Part shown: positions 25,100 to 33,487 of the stretch, piece after piece | Position numbering within the stretch: position 1 is the first letter of the stretch | Layout: each line of letters opens with the position of its first letter | DNA from: Curvibacter soli | Lineage (GTDB): Bacteria > Pseudomonadota > Gammaproteobacteria > Burkholderiales > Burkholderiaceae_C | Assembly: GCF_029211125.1 (NCBI RefSeq) | Contig: NZ_JARGEN010000059.1 | Coordinates: 20,145 to 84,144 of the forward strand | Length of the DNA: 64,000 bases | Reading direction: 5' to 3' | Position numbers and translations under genes: made by a program | Notes under the pieces: model-generated | Told to the model about the DNA's origin: nothing | The model's database searches: none | What the model saw: the letters and a program-made list of their open reading frames with translations, nothing else

Positions 25100-26158
25100 C
25101 TACATACTGATCGCACAACCCTTTTTTGCGGTGGCAATCGCCTGATCTGCCATGACTTGAGCTTGCTCGTTTTTTTGCTGAAGGGTCATTTTGTAGGCTT
25201 CCAAATGCTCAATCTGATATTCGGTAGCCTTGGATGCCTGATTAGCTGCCTTGGTGATCAAGGTTTTGTCGTCCTGCAAGGCGGAAAGCCATGACTTCAA
25301 GTATGCCGCATGGTTTTCATGGCTGGAAGGATTGTGGGGGATACCCAACTCAACAGCCATGAACGATGAAGTCAGTTCGGCGATCAGCTCTTCTTTTGCA
25401 TACTCGGTTGTGCCGAATCCGTTTCCCATTTTTCTGCCCAATGCTGGCCCCGTGCTATGCCCAAACTCATGTAGTAAGGTGTCGGCATAGGCTTCACTAC
25501 TCTTGAATAGACCGGGTTCAGGCATATGAACCAGATGCTTGGAAGATGAATAGTAGGCACGAGAGATCCCAGAGTGTTCCACTTTGAGATCAGTTCTTTC
25601 CTGCAAAGCCTTTGAGAGTAGTTCAATCTCTTCAGCCGGTTTCACTTCCTTACTGGCTTGTATGTAAGGTGGCATTCCTTCAATCTGACAGGCATTGAAA
25701 ACGGGATACCACTTGAAGCCAATCTTCGGATTGCCATTTTCATCAAGAATAGGGGTAGCTTTCCCATCACTGTTCTTCAGAACATTACCGTCACTATCTT
25801 TCTGGTAGGCGGGAACGACCTTCATGATGTAGCTGGCCTTGGAACCCTTCTTGATGTGAAGTGGTGTTTCCATTTTTTTGGACAGTTCTTGCATTTGAAC
25901 GAAGGTCATCCAGCGTGGATCGCTGAACTCTTCAGTCATCAGCGTTGCAACATTCGAACCGTGATATTTTTCACCAGTCAGGGCATTTCTTGGCCATTCA
26001 TTGCAACTAAAGAATGGCTTATCCCACTTCAAACCTTGCTCTTCACAAGCAATCGCTTCTTCAATACGTGTAATGAACTTGTTGGTTAGTTCCTGCTGAT
26101 AGTCTCGCTCTTCAGTCTTGGCGTATTCTTTCTTTTGATATTGTTTCTTGTATGCCAT
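25100..26158 (-). CDS. ArdC-type antirestriction protein (DUF1738 + zincin-like metallopeptidase), 352 aa
   Basis: The N-terminus (RIEEAIACEEQGLKWDKPF then GEKYHGSNVATLM) is the ssDNA-binding ArdC-N domain (DUF1738). The C-terminal half carries the zincin motif HEFGH near residue 231 with a downstream glutamate (EELIAELTSS), so the metal site looks complete. Proteins of this family (TraC of RP4, ArdC) protect incoming single-stranded DNA from restriction or act in the recipient. It has its own promoter at 26185-26212 and ends near the KfrB-like gene. An antirestriction protein beside an element-borne restriction cluster is typical of mobile elements. Confidence 0.88.
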   Translation of the reverse strand: MAYKKQYQKKEYAKTEERDYQQELTNKFITRIEEAIACEEQGLKWDKPFFSCNEWPRNALTGEKYHGSNVATLMTEEFSDPRWMTFVQMQELSKKMETPLHIKKGSKASYIMKVVPAYQKDSDGNVLKNSDGKATPILDENGNPKIGFKWYPVFNACQIEGMPPYIQASKEVKPAEEIELLSKALQERTDLKVEHSGISRAYYSSSKHLVHMPEPGLFKSSEAYADTLLHEFGHSTGPALGRKMGNGFGTTEYAKEELIAELTSSFMAVELGIPHNPSSHENHAAYLKSWLSALQDDKTLITKAANQASKATEYQIEHLEAYKMTLQQKNEQAQVMADQAIATAKKGCAISM

Positions 26159-26184
26159 CTATGTCTCTATGATTATTATAACTA

Positions 26185-26212
26185 ACCATAACGACAAAAT
26201 TAACAATGTCAA
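26185..26212 (-). promoter_or_regulatory. Promoter for the ardC-like gene
   Basis: On the minus strand, TTGACA and TATGGT are 16 bp apart and end 26 bp before the ATG at 26158. Confidence 0.65.
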
Positions 26213-26243
26213 TAAACAAACCGCTCATCCAAAAAAACAACCT

Positions 26244-26816
26244 TCATTGGTCAGGCTGGTGAAGCCTATCTCCGAGATAGAACAACCCCCAAAAGCTCGT
26301 TATAAGCATCTGCCAGAATACAAACAATAAAATCAACATGTAAGATGCAGACACCAACGTATGGAAATTCTCTGGAATAATTGCTTTTATTGGAAGATAG
26401 ATAGCTTGCCCAAAAATAGCAATAACAATAATAATCAGGCTCTCAGCAGTCAAAAAAGCAAACATTGAACATAAGAATCGTCTTCTTGTAAGCTCAATTG
26501 GCACTATTTGACCTTGGACCATAATGTCCAGTTTCGGCGCCGGCTTAGGCATTGTCTTATCAATGTCTAGCTTGTTGAAGGTAGCAATAGCAGCTAGTGC
26601 CGCGATGTAAAAGCCAGGTAGCCCTTGAACAAATCCAAGAATTTTTGAAATGACCGCACCATCAGCATAAAGTGGGATGTTCCCGTACTTTTTTAATCCA
26701 AACAACAGAGCAGTTGATAGCACTGCAAAAATAAGAGGATAGACCCAATCTACCACCCATTTCTGCTTGTGCTCAATGGATAGATAGGAAAGAGGTCTAA
26801 GTAAATGTCTGAACAT
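26244..26816 (-). CDS. Multi-pass membrane protein, second gene of an uncharacterised two-gene operon, 190 aa
   Basis: Four hydrophobic stretches are visible (VYPLIFAVLSTALLFGL, ISKILGFVQGLPGFYIAAL, FLCSMFAFLTAESLIIIVIAIFG, and LVSASYMLILLFVFWQML). A charged loop rich in Lys/Pro separates the second and third. It overlaps the stop of the 320-aa gene by one base (TAATG), so the two are coupled. A soluble partner plus a small membrane protein on the cargo part of an element is the layout of several abortive-infection or membrane-damage defences (such as Kiwa, where the order is reversed). No family was recognised, so any defence role is inference. Confidence 0.75.
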   Translation of the reverse strand: MFRHLLRPLSYLSIEHKQKWVVDWVYPLIFAVLSTALLFGLKKYGNIPLYADGAVISKILGFVQGLPGFYIAALAAIATFNKLDIDKTMPKPAPKLDIMVQGQIVPIELTRRRFLCSMFAFLTAESLIIIVIAIFGQAIYLPIKAIIPENFHTLVSASYMLILLFVFWQMLITSFWGLFYLGDRLHQPDQ

Positions 26817-27778
26817 TACGCCTCCGGCATCAAAAGCTCTTTCATTTTACCAAGTATGGGATCACAAAACTTGTCATATGAAGACTTCAAGTCGAATTCA
26901 AAACCGTCTAATTTTTCTTTTTTGACATAACCTTGTGCTGATGCAGCATCTGTATCCATCTCTACAGTTCTATCAACACCAGTAGGCGTCTTGAACTTGA
27001 TACGCGCACGACTATAGTCTTCTTTCTTACTGGAAAATACTTTTTTCATCCGATTAAATTTGTCTTTAATCGGCTTATCTTCATCTTTCAATGTCAAAAC
27101 AAGCGTTTTGCACTTCTCTTGTATATAACCATCCTCATCAATATTTGTGTATTTTTCTTTTTCCGTAATTAGTTCGATAGACTGAATTTTTCCATTATCC
27201 AAGTCATACTTCAAATCATCAGAAATATGCCCCTCAAATTCACACTTGAAGATTACATTGTACTTTTTCGGCTTACCGGCATCATCAACAGAACCATCTG
27301 GATGATTTTGTTCAAAGTCTAGTGGTGCGATAGACTTTGCGTCATGAAGAATCTGGTTGAGCAATCGCTGGACAACAAACATTCCAAGACCCGCACAATA
27401 CTCAATCAATACCAAAGCAGGATCTAAGTCGTTTTGTGGAAGTTGTACAACAACATGAACAGAAAAATCTTGTCCTTCTTTCTCCTGTTTTTCTGCTGTG
27501 CGCCTCTTCTTTTCTTTAGGAATGGTGAATACTGGATCAGACATTCCTTTGTCTGACTTGTTGACCAGGATGCTGATGATGTCACCATCCCACTTCCATT
27601 CTGACACATAGAGTTGTTCTCGCCCCTTTGACATCTCTTTGATGCGCTGCTCAACAGGAACAAGCTCCATCAATTGGAAAGCTTTTCTGACCGAAATTGG
27701 TTTCGGTGCTTTGAAGGTCCGAGACTCTGCACCAATGGCGAGATCGTAGAAGAACACCAAACGTTCGGATTTTTTCAC
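26816..27778 (-). CDS. Uncharacterised soluble protein, first gene of the two-gene operon, 320 aa
   Basis: The frame from 27778 (MKKSERLVFFYDLAIG) encodes a Lys/Glu/Asp-rich protein without signal peptide or membrane helix. The N-terminal half contains FFYDLAIGAES and 'WKWDGDIISILVNKSDK', a strand-rich pattern. A central hydrophobic helix-like segment (ALVLIEYCAGLGMFVVQRLL) is followed by a second strand-rich half. I recognise no catalytic motif. Codon use is AT-rich. The two genes sit next to ardC and the rarA copy in the variable cargo of the element. A phage-defence function is possible but not shown. Confidence 0.7.
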   Translation of the reverse strand: MKKSERLVFFYDLAIGAESRTFKAPKPISVRKAFQLMELVPVEQRIKEMSKGREQLYVSEWKWDGDIISILVNKSDKGMSDPVFTIPKEKKRRTAEKQEKEGQDFSVHVVVQLPQNDLDPALVLIEYCAGLGMFVVQRLLNQILHDAKSIAPLDFEQNHPDGSVDDAGKPKKYNVIFKCEFEGHISDDLKYDLDNGKIQSIELITEKEKYTNIDEDGYIQEKCKTLVLTLKDEDKPIKDKFNRMKKVFSSKKEDYSRARIKFKTPTGVDRTVEMDTDAASAQGYVKKEKLDGFEFDLKSSYDKFCDPILGKMKELLMPEA

Positions 27779-27813
27779 TTACTCTATCCCTTTGGAATTT
27801 TTACTACAGCTTA

Positions 27814-29118
27814 CTACTTCTTGCCAGCTTCTTCATCCCACTTTTTCAGCAGGTTCAACTTCTCACCAATCTTACTTTCCAAGCCTCTAGGAACTGGTTG
27901 ATACCAGCTTGGTTCAGCCATCCCATCTGGAAAATAGGTTTCACCCGCAGCATAAGCATTGGGTTCGTCATGGGCATATCTGTATGCGTGCCCATAACCC
28001 AGTTCCTTCATCAGTTTGGTAGGAGCATTCCTGAGATGAACGGGAACTTCTCGGCTCTTGTCCTGCTTCACGAAGGCACGTGCCTTGTTATAGGCCATGT
28101 AGCCTGCATTACTCTTGGCAGCAATCGCCAGATAGATCACTGCCTGTCCAAGTGCCAATTCACCTTCTGGACTACCTAGGCGCTCATAAGTCAGAGCTGC
28201 ATCGTTGGCGATCTGCATAGCTCTTGGATCTGCTAACCCAATGTCTTCCCAAGCCATACGAACAATGCGACGAGCCAAGTATCTTGCGTCTGCCCCGCCA
28301 TCCAGCATTCTGGACAGCCAATAAAGGGCAGCATCAGGATTGGAACCCCTGACTGATTTGTGCAGGGCGGAAATCTGGTCGTAGAAGTTGTCTCCCCCCT
28401 TATCAAACCTCCGCGAGTTCAATGACAGAGCATTCTTGATGAAGTCCGCATCAATGTTCGTAACCCCAGCAGCCCCGGCTGCTGTACTGCACTGTTCCAG
28501 CAGGTTCAGGAATCTACGGGCATCACCATCCGCATAACCGACAAGTGTTTCAATAGACAGCTCTTCAAAGGTCAGATGACCCAGTACCGTTTCTTTTGCC
28601 CTGACGAACAGTTCCTTCAACTCATCGTCCGTCAAAGACTTCAGAACATAGACTTGAGATCGGGACAACAAAGCAGAATTGACTTCAAACGAAGGGTTTT
28701 CGGTTGTCGCACCGATGAAGGTTACAAGCCCAGACTCTGCATAAGGCAGTAGCGCATCTTGTTGTGACTTATTAAATCGGTGAATCTCATCAACGAACAA
28801 GATGGTGTGCTTACCTTGGGCAAGGTTTTGCTCGGCCTGTTCCATCGCTGCACGGATGTCTTTGACCCCAGAGAACACCGCCGACAATGCAATGAACTCA
28901 CAGGCAAACGCTTTGGCGGTCAGTCTTGCCAACGTGGTTTTTCCGACCCCAGGTGGTCCCCAGAAAATCATTGAGTGCGCTTTGCCGGACTGGAAGGCAA
29001 GCTTCAGGGGCTTACCTTCCCCAAGCAGGTGCGACTGCCCAATCACTTCGTCCAACACCCTAGGTCTCAGAGCTTCAGCCAAGGGGGCAACAGGCGATTT
29101 TTCGAACAGGTCAGCCAT
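27814..29118 (-). CDS. rarA: Complete replication-associated recombination protein A carried by the element
   Basis: RarA (MgsA/YcaJ) is an AAA+ ATPase of the clamp-loader type that acts at stalled replication forks. Visible are Walker A GPPGVGKT, Walker [12 protein letters not shown], sensor 1 [10 protein letters not shown] and the C-terminal tetramerisation part; length 434 aa is normal for the family. Codon use is that of the element, unlike the GC-rich host rarA fragment next to it, and the shared N-terminal 117 residues are similar but far from identical (about three quarters by eye). It starts at the ATG at 29118, just inside the right junction, under a promoter in the element end. It therefore replaces the host gene that the insertion destroyed. 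Confidence 0.93.
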   Translation of the reverse strand: MADLFEKSPVAPLAEALRPRVLDEVIGQSHLLGEGKPLKLAFQSGKAHSMIFWGPPGVGKTTLARLTAKAFACEFIALSAVFSGVKDIRAAMEQAEQNLAQGKHTILFVDEIHRFNKSQQDALLPYAESGLVTFIGATTENPSFEVNSALLSRSQVYVLKSLTDDELKELFVRAKETVLGHLTFEELSIETLVGYADGDARRFLNLLEQCSTAAGAAGVTNIDADFIKNALSLNSRRFDKGGDNFYDQISALHKSVRGSNPDAALYWLSRMLDGGADARYLARRIVRMAWEDIGLADPRAMQIANDAALTYERLGSPEGELALGQAVIYLAIAAKSNAGYMAYNKARAFVKQDKSREVPVHLRNAPTKLMKELGYGHAYRYAHDEPNAYAAGETYFPDGMAEPSWYQPVPRGLESKIGEKLNLLKKWDEEAGKK

Positions 29119-29251
29119 GTTGAATCCGCCCTAAAATCATGCTGCTACGAGTCTGAAAGTTGTGCCAAGGCACAAAAAAGGCACAAAACATATTTTTAAG
29201 TCGTTGATTTACAATGACTTTTATATATTTGTTGAACCTGTGAATCTCATC
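29119..29251. other. Right attachment region of the element (attR) with tandem repeats
   Basis: The host rarA frame reads normally up to DEIHRFNK and then runs into AT-rich sequence with no rarA similarity. The 12-bp word GTGAATCTCATC (29240-29251) is shared by the junction and the element's own rarA (28780-28791), where it encodes the same DEIH residues. Just inside lie two perfect tandem copies of AAGGCACAAAA (29167-29177 and 29178-29188) and a palindrome TTGTGCC-AA-GGCACAA (29160-29175), as expected of integrase arm sites. Confidence 0.75.
29187..29214 (-). promoter_or_regulatory. Element-borne promoter for the replacement rarA
   Basis: On the minus strand, TTGTAA and TATGTT are 16 bp apart and end 68 bp before the ATG at 29118. 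The -10 overlaps the second AAGGCACAAAA repeat, so binding of a recombination protein there could affect transcription. The same 16-bp spacing as in other element promoters indicates that the copy is expressed from element DNA, not from the host rarA promoter. Confidence 0.5.
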
Positions 29252-29716
29252 GACGAACAGGATGGTCTTCCTGCCCTGCGCGAGGTTGTGCTCGGCCTGC
29301 TCCATCGAGGCGCGGATCTCCTTCACGCCCGCGAACACCGCCGACAGCGCGATGAACTCGTAGCCGAACGCCTGCGCCGTGAGCCGCGCCAGCGTGGTCT
29401 TGCCGACGCCGGGCGGGCCCCAGAGGATCATCGAGTGCGGCTTGCCCGACTCGAACGCCAGCCGCAGCGGCCGGCCCGGGCCGATGAGGTGCGACTGGCC
29501 CACCACCTCGTCTAGGCTGGCCGGGCGCAGGGCTTCGGCCAAAGGGGCCGTGGGCGTGGCATGGAACAGGTCAGCCATGGCGGGGCGCCCTCCCCTGTGG
29601 CGGGCGCGGCGCGGGCGGTAACGGTGGTCGCATGGGGCCTATTTTCGGCCCAATCGCCCCGGCCCGGATGCGGATGGCCGCCGGGCCGCCCCCGCAGGAG
29701 CGGCGCGCGACGGGGA

Positions 29717-30850
29717 TCAGTGGTAGGTGTACGTCACCGTGTAGGGCACCGTCATCGAGATCGGCGACGCGATCTGCAGCGTGGCCGACACATGGCCCAC
29801 CGTGCCATTGAACGAGCAGTTGTTGATGACGAGCGTGCCCGTGCCGCTGGGGATGGCCTGCGTGAGCGAGCCGCTGGAACTGGCGTTCGTGAGGTCGTCG
29901 CAGAACTCCGCCTGCGTGGCCGGCTTGGGCACGTTGTTGATCGTGACCGGCGCCACGCTGATGCCAGACGCCACGATGTCCAGCGTCAAGGTATAGCTGC
30001 CCCCGGCGGATGGCGGCGCGGTCACCGTCACATGCGCGCTGGCCAGTGCGGCCTGGAAGCCCGCAGGCGGCGTGAACACGGGCGTGGCGGCGGCGTTCAG
30101 CAGCGTCGCGTAGCTCATGCCCAGGTTGGCCAGGGCCAGCTTCAGCGCCTCCAGGATGTCATCGATCGGGTCCTTGGCAGCCGCAGTGAACGGCTGGGTG
30201 ACCGGGTTGATCGTGTTCAGCACCGCCAGGCCCAGCGCGGCGCGCAGCTTGGCCAGCGCCTGGTCGATGTTGGCGATGGTCACGTTGGACAGGTTCGCCG
30301 GCCCGCTGGCGCCCCACCACTGCGCAGGCGCCTGGCCCGTGAGGTTGGCCACCAGAAGGTCGGTGAGCGGCGTGATGTTGACCGTGTCGAACGAAATGGC
30401 CACCGAGTAAAGCGCCTGTCCCGCAGCCAGATTGCCGCCGGAAATCTTGACGGCGCACGGCAGCGACTGCCCGGTGGCGCTGATGGTCCAGGTGCCGCCG
30501 GGGCCCGTGATGGCGGTCGGCAGCGTGCCGCCGCCGGAGCAGACGGCCTGCACGGTGCCGCCCACGATGGGCGCGCCCACCGCCGCCGTGCCGCTGAGGG
30601 CCGTCGGCGCAGGGGCGGGCGACGGCGCCGGAGTGGGCGCAGGGGCCGGTGCCGGAGCAGGCGTGGGCGCCGGCGCAGGGGCGGGCGACGGGGATGGCGC
30701 GGGGGCCGGCGCCGATGGCGTGGGCGCGGGCGCCGGAGCGGGGCTGTCGTCGCTGCCGCCGCCACATGCCACCAGCCCCGCCGTCGCGGACAGGGCCAGA
30801 AGATACCGAACCCGCTGCGCCCATGCCATTGCAAAAACCTCAGACTTCAT
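29717..30850 (-). CDS. Lipoprotein with Pro/Ala-rich linker, 377 aa
   Basis: The start at 30850 (MKSEVFAMAWAQRV) has a perfect GGAGG site. A lipobox LVAC lies at the end of the signal peptide (LALSATAGLVACGGGSDD), so the mature protein is lipid-anchored at Cys. A 60-residue Pro/Ala-rich linker (PAPAPAPTP pattern) follows, then a beta-rich C-terminal region of ~270 residues with no recognised catalytic motif. Frames that extend upstream of 30850 are antisense to the copper ATPase gene and were discarded. The long linker suggests an outer-membrane-anchored protein that reaches through the periplasm. It lies next to the interrupted rarA, divergent from the copper ATPase gene. Confidence 0.85.
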   Translation of the reverse strand: MKSEVFAMAWAQRVRYLLALSATAGLVACGGGSDDSPAPAPAPTPSAPAPAPSPSPAPAPAPTPAPAPAPAPTPAPSPAPAPTALSGTAAVGAPIVGGTVQAVCSGGGTLPTAITGPGGTWTISATGQSLPCAVKISGGNLAAGQALYSVAISFDTVNITPLTDLLVANLTGQAPAQWWGASGPANLSNVTIANIDQALAKLRAALGLAVLNTINPVTQPFTAAAKDPIDDILEALKLALANLGMSYATLLNAAATPVFTPPAGFQAALASAHVTVTAPPSAGGSYTLTLDIVASGISVAPVTINNVPKPATQAEFCDDLTNASSSGSLTQAIPSGTGTLVINNCSFNGTVGHVSATLQIASPISMTVPYTVTYTYH

Positions 30851-30962
30851 TGACGACCTCCGTGTTGATAAATGTTTCCCTCGCCCATTGTTGAATGCCG
30901 GGTTCGCACTGACAATCCCGCATTCAGGGGGGCGCGCCAACGCCCCTGGTCCAGGCAAGAAT

Positions 30963-31013
30963 TGGCCTCCAGCGCAATATCCACTTGCGCTGGTAGCTAT
31001 CAAATAAATAGCA
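30963..31013. repeat. Dispersed repeat copy (Comamonadaceae-type, GCTAT...ATAGC / GCGCTGG)
   Basis: The sequence TTGGCCTCCAGCGCA... followed by TTGCGCTGGTAGCTATC and AATAAATAGCAA matches the copies at 45015, 47429, 47851, 50237 and 63799. It lies in the 170-bp gap between the lipoprotein gene and the copper ATPase gene. Confidence 0.65.
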
Positions 31014-31024
31014 ATCCATACACC

Positions 31025-33382
31025 ATGGACACCACCACCGAACAAACGCCGGCACCCGCGCAGCGAGACCCCGTGTGCGGCATGCCCGTGCAGCCCGCTG
31101 CGCCGCACCACGCCAGCTACGCGGGGCGCACCTATCGCTTCTGCAGTGCGCACTGCCAGGCGAAGTTCGAGGCCGACCCGGCGCAGTACGTGGCACAGCC
31201 CGCGGCGGCGCCCGGGCACCATCACCCCCTCCAGGCGGCGGCGCCCGCGGCCGCGGAGGCCCCGCCCGCCCCCGCCGGTACGGTCTACACCTGCCCCATG
31301 CACCCGGAAATCCGGCAGGACCATCCGGGCCACTGCCCCAAGTGCGGCATGGCGCTCGAACCCGTGCTGCCCAGCCTGGACGCCGGCGACGACGACAACC
31401 CCGAGCTGCGCGACTTCACGCGCCGCTTCTGGTGGACGCTGCCGCTCTCCGCCACCGTGCTGGTGCTGGCGATGTTCGGACACGCACTGCACCTCATGGA
31501 CATGGGCGCGCAAAGCTGGCTGGAGCTGCTGCTGGCGCTGCCCGTGGTGCTGTGGGCCGGCTGGCCGTTTTTCGTGCGCGGCTGGCAGTCGCTGGTGAAC
31601 CGCAGCCCCAACATGTGGACGCTCATCAGCCTGGGCACGGGCGCGGCCTTCGGCTACAGCGTGGCGGCCACAGTGGCGCCGGGCCTGTTCCCCGACTCCT
31701 TCCGGTCCATGGACCGCGTGGGCGTGTACTTCGAGGCGGCGGCGGTCATCATCTCGCTCACGCTGCTGGGCCAGATGCTGGAGCTGAAGGCGCGCTCGCA
31801 GACTTCCGCCGCCATCCAGTCGCTGCTGGGCCTGGCGCCCAGGACCGCGCGCCGCATCCGCGACGGCGGCGATGAGGAGGACGTGCCGCTCGCCGACGTG
31901 CACGTCGGCGACCGCCTGCGCGTGCGCCCCGGCGAGAAGGTGCCGGTGGACGGCGTGGTGGCCGAGGGCAGCAGCGCCGTGGACGAATCCATGCTGACCG
32001 GCGAGCCCGTGCCCGTGACCAAGCGCACGGGCGACAAGCTCATCGGCGCCACACTCAACACCAGCGGCGCGCTGGTCATGCGCGCCGAGCGCGTGGGCGC
32101 GGCCACCATGCTCGCGCAGATCGTGCAGATGGTGGCGCAGGCCCAGCGCTCGCGCGCGCCGATGCAGCGCATGGCCGACGCGGTGGCGGGCTGGTTCGTG
32201 CTGGCGGTGGCGGCCGTGGCGCTGCTGGCTTTCTTCGGCTGGGGCCTGTTCGGGCCGGCACAGGGCTGGCTGTTCGGGCTCATCAACGCGGTGTCGGTGC
32301 TCATCATCGCCTGCCCATGCGCGCTGGGGCTGGCCACGCCCATGTCGATCATGGTGGCCACAGGGCGTGGGGCGACGCAGGGCGTGCTGTTCCGCGACGC
32401 CGCGGCCATCGAGAACCTGCGCCGCGTGGACACGCTGGTCGTGGACAAGACCGGCACCCTCACCGAAGGACGCCCGGCCTTCGAGCGCGTCGTGCCCGCC
32501 GAGGGCTTCCGCGCCGACGAAGTGCTGCGCCTGGCCGCCAGCCTGGACCAGGGCAGCGAGCATCCGCTGGCCGACGCCATCATGCGCGCGGCGCGCGCCC
32601 AGGGGCTGGCGCTCGACACGCCAGGGACGTTCGAATCCAGCTCCGGCATCGGCGTGCGGGGCCAGGTGGCGGGCCATGCGCTGGCGCTGGGCAACACCGT
32701 GCTGATGGAGCAGGCCGGCGTATCCACCGCGCCGCTGCAGCCGCAGGCCGAGGCGCTGCGTGCCGAGGGCGCGAGCGTGATGCACCTGGCGGTGGACGGT
32801 CGGCTCGCGGGCCTGCTGGCCGTGTCGGACCCGGTGAAGGCCAGCACGTTCGAGGCGCTGGCCGCCCTGCACGCCGCCGGCCTGCGCATCGTGATGGCGA
32901 CCGGCGACGGGCTGACCACCGCGCGCGCGGTGGGCGCCAAGCTCGGCATCGACGAGGTGCATGGCGAGGTGCTGCCCGCCGACAAGCTGGCGCTGGTGGA
33001 GCGCCTGCAGCGCGAGGGCCACGTGGTGGCGATGGCGGGCGACGGTATCAACGACGCGCCGGCCCTGGCCCGCGCCGACGTGGGCATCGCCATGGGCACG
33101 GGCACCGACGTGGCGATGAACAGCGCCCAGGTCACGCTGGTCAAGGGCGACCTGCGCGGCATCGCCACGGCGCGGGCGCTGTCGCAGGCGACGGTGGGCA
33201 ACATGCGGCAGAACCTGCTGTTCGCGCTGGTCTACAACGCGCTGGGCGTGCCGCTGGCGGCGGGCGCGCTGTACCCGTTCACGGGCTGGCTGCTCTCGCC
33301 CATGGTGGCGGCGCTGGCGATGAGCCTGAGTTCGGCCTCGGTGGTGGGCAACGCGCTGCGCCTGCGCCGCCGCCCGCTGTAA
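31025..33382 (+). CDS. Copper/heavy-metal-exporting P1B-type ATPase with N-terminal YHS domain, 785 aa
   Basis: The start at 31025 ([20 protein letters not shown]) leads into a YHS metal-binding domain (residues ~15-50, DPVCGM then [10 protein letters not shown]), then a metal-binding motif [21 protein letters not shown] near residues 90-115. The P1B core follows: CPC within IACPCALG near residue 430, the phosphorylation site DKTGTLTEG near 474, an HP motif (SEHPLADAI) and GDGINDAP near 672. No classical HMA (GMTCxxC) domain is present. The CPC motif and the YHS/Pro-His-rich N-terminus indicate Cu(I) or Ag export from the cytoplasm. The gene is divergent from the lipoprotein gene and interrupts the rarA-lolA-ftsK order common in the group, suggesting it was inserted. 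Confidence 0.92.
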   Translation: MDTTTEQTPAPAQRDPVCGMPVQPAAPHHASYAGRTYRFCSAHCQAKFEADPAQYVAQPAAAPGHHHPLQAAAPAAAEAPPAPAGTVYTCPMHPEIRQDHPGHCPKCGMALEPVLPSLDAGDDDNPELRDFTRRFWWTLPLSATVLVLAMFGHALHLMDMGAQSWLELLLALPVVLWAGWPFFVRGWQSLVNRSPNMWTLISLGTGAAFGYSVAATVAPGLFPDSFRSMDRVGVYFEAAAVIISLTLLGQMLELKARSQTSAAIQSLLGLAPRTARRIRDGGDEEDVPLADVHVGDRLRVRPGEKVPVDGVVAEGSSAVDESMLTGEPVPVTKRTGDKLIGATLNTSGALVMRAERVGAATMLAQIVQMVAQAQRSRAPMQRMADAVAGWFVLAVAAVALLAFFGWGLFGPAQGWLFGLINAVSVLIIACPCALGLATPMSIMVATGRGATQGVLFRDAAAIENLRRVDTLVVDKTGTLTEGRPAFERVVPAEGFRADEVLRLAASLDQGSEHPLADAIMRAARAQGLALDTPGTFESSSGIGVRGQVAGHALALGNTVLMEQAGVSTAPLQPQAEALRAEGASVMHLAVDGRLAGLLAVSDPVKASTFEALAALHAAGLRIVMATGDGLTTARAVGAKLGIDEVHGEVLPADKLALVERLQREGHVVAMAGDGINDAPALARADVGIAMGTGTDVAMNSAQVTLVKGDLRGIATARALSQATVGNMRQNLLFALVYNALGVPLAAGALYPFTGWLLSPMVAALAMSLSSASVVGNALRLRRRPL

Positions 33383-33391
33383 GGACGTCAG

Positions 33392-33481
33392 GACTTACGC
33401 AAACATGCTCCATCGACCTGCCGGCTAGTGCAGTGTTCAACGCTGCACTAGCGCCACAGACGCATCCTTTTTGCGCAAGTC
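33392..33481. mobile_element. Short MITE-like sequence with 12-bp imperfect terminal inverted repeats
   Basis: GACTTACGCAAA (33392-33403) and TTTGCGCAAGTC (33470-33481) are inverted with one mismatch, and a perfect 9-bp hairpin (CTAGTGCAG / CTGCACTAG, 33425-33451) sits between them. The ends resemble the GGACTTACGCAAA-type tips of insertion sequences. It lies in the 105-bp gap between the ATPase stop and the lolA stop and may also terminate transcription. Confidence 0.5.
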
Positions 33482-33487
33482 GTGGGG

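Larger units (their letters stand above)
1..29240. mobile_element. Right part of an integrated conjugative/mobilizable element inserted in rarA
   Basis: The whole stretch has lower GC and different codon use from the GC-rich DNA that starts near 29,250. It carries a relaxase, a coupling protein, a ParA-like ATPase, ArdC, a restriction-modification cluster and many unknown small genes. The right boundary falls inside the host rarA gene, which is cut in the DEIHRFNK codons. The left boundary is outside the window and should contain the 3' part of host rarA. No integrase or type IV secretion (VirB4-like) gene is seen here, so an integrative mobilizable element and an ICE with its other genes further left are both possible. 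That this is an element is very likely; its exact class is inference. Confidence 0.88.
29111..29578 (-). pseudogene. rarA: Host rarA, 5' fragment interrupted by the element
   Basis: From ATG 29578 ([19 protein letters not shown]) the GC-rich frame matches RarA through Walker A GPPGVGKT to [10 protein letters not shown], about 117 residues. It then continues with ~38 residues of element sequence ([12 protein letters not shown]...) to a stop at 29111. The other ~310 codons of RarA, including sensor motifs and the C-terminal domain, are missing from this window and should lie at the left end of the element. The fragment keeps its own start and promoter and could still be translated, overlapping the element's rarA start by 8 bp. 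Confidence 0.93.

Noticed and set aside
26244..27778. Kiwa (KwaA/KwaB) call for the soluble/membrane pair
   Set aside because: The order is reversed (soluble first) and no DUF4868-type pattern could be recognised in the 320-aa protein.
29717..33022. 1101-codon minus frame that covers the lipoprotein and runs antisense through the copper ATPase
   Set aside because: The part upstream of 30850 is a GC-bias shadow of the ATPase gene; the real start has a GGAGG site and a signal peptide.
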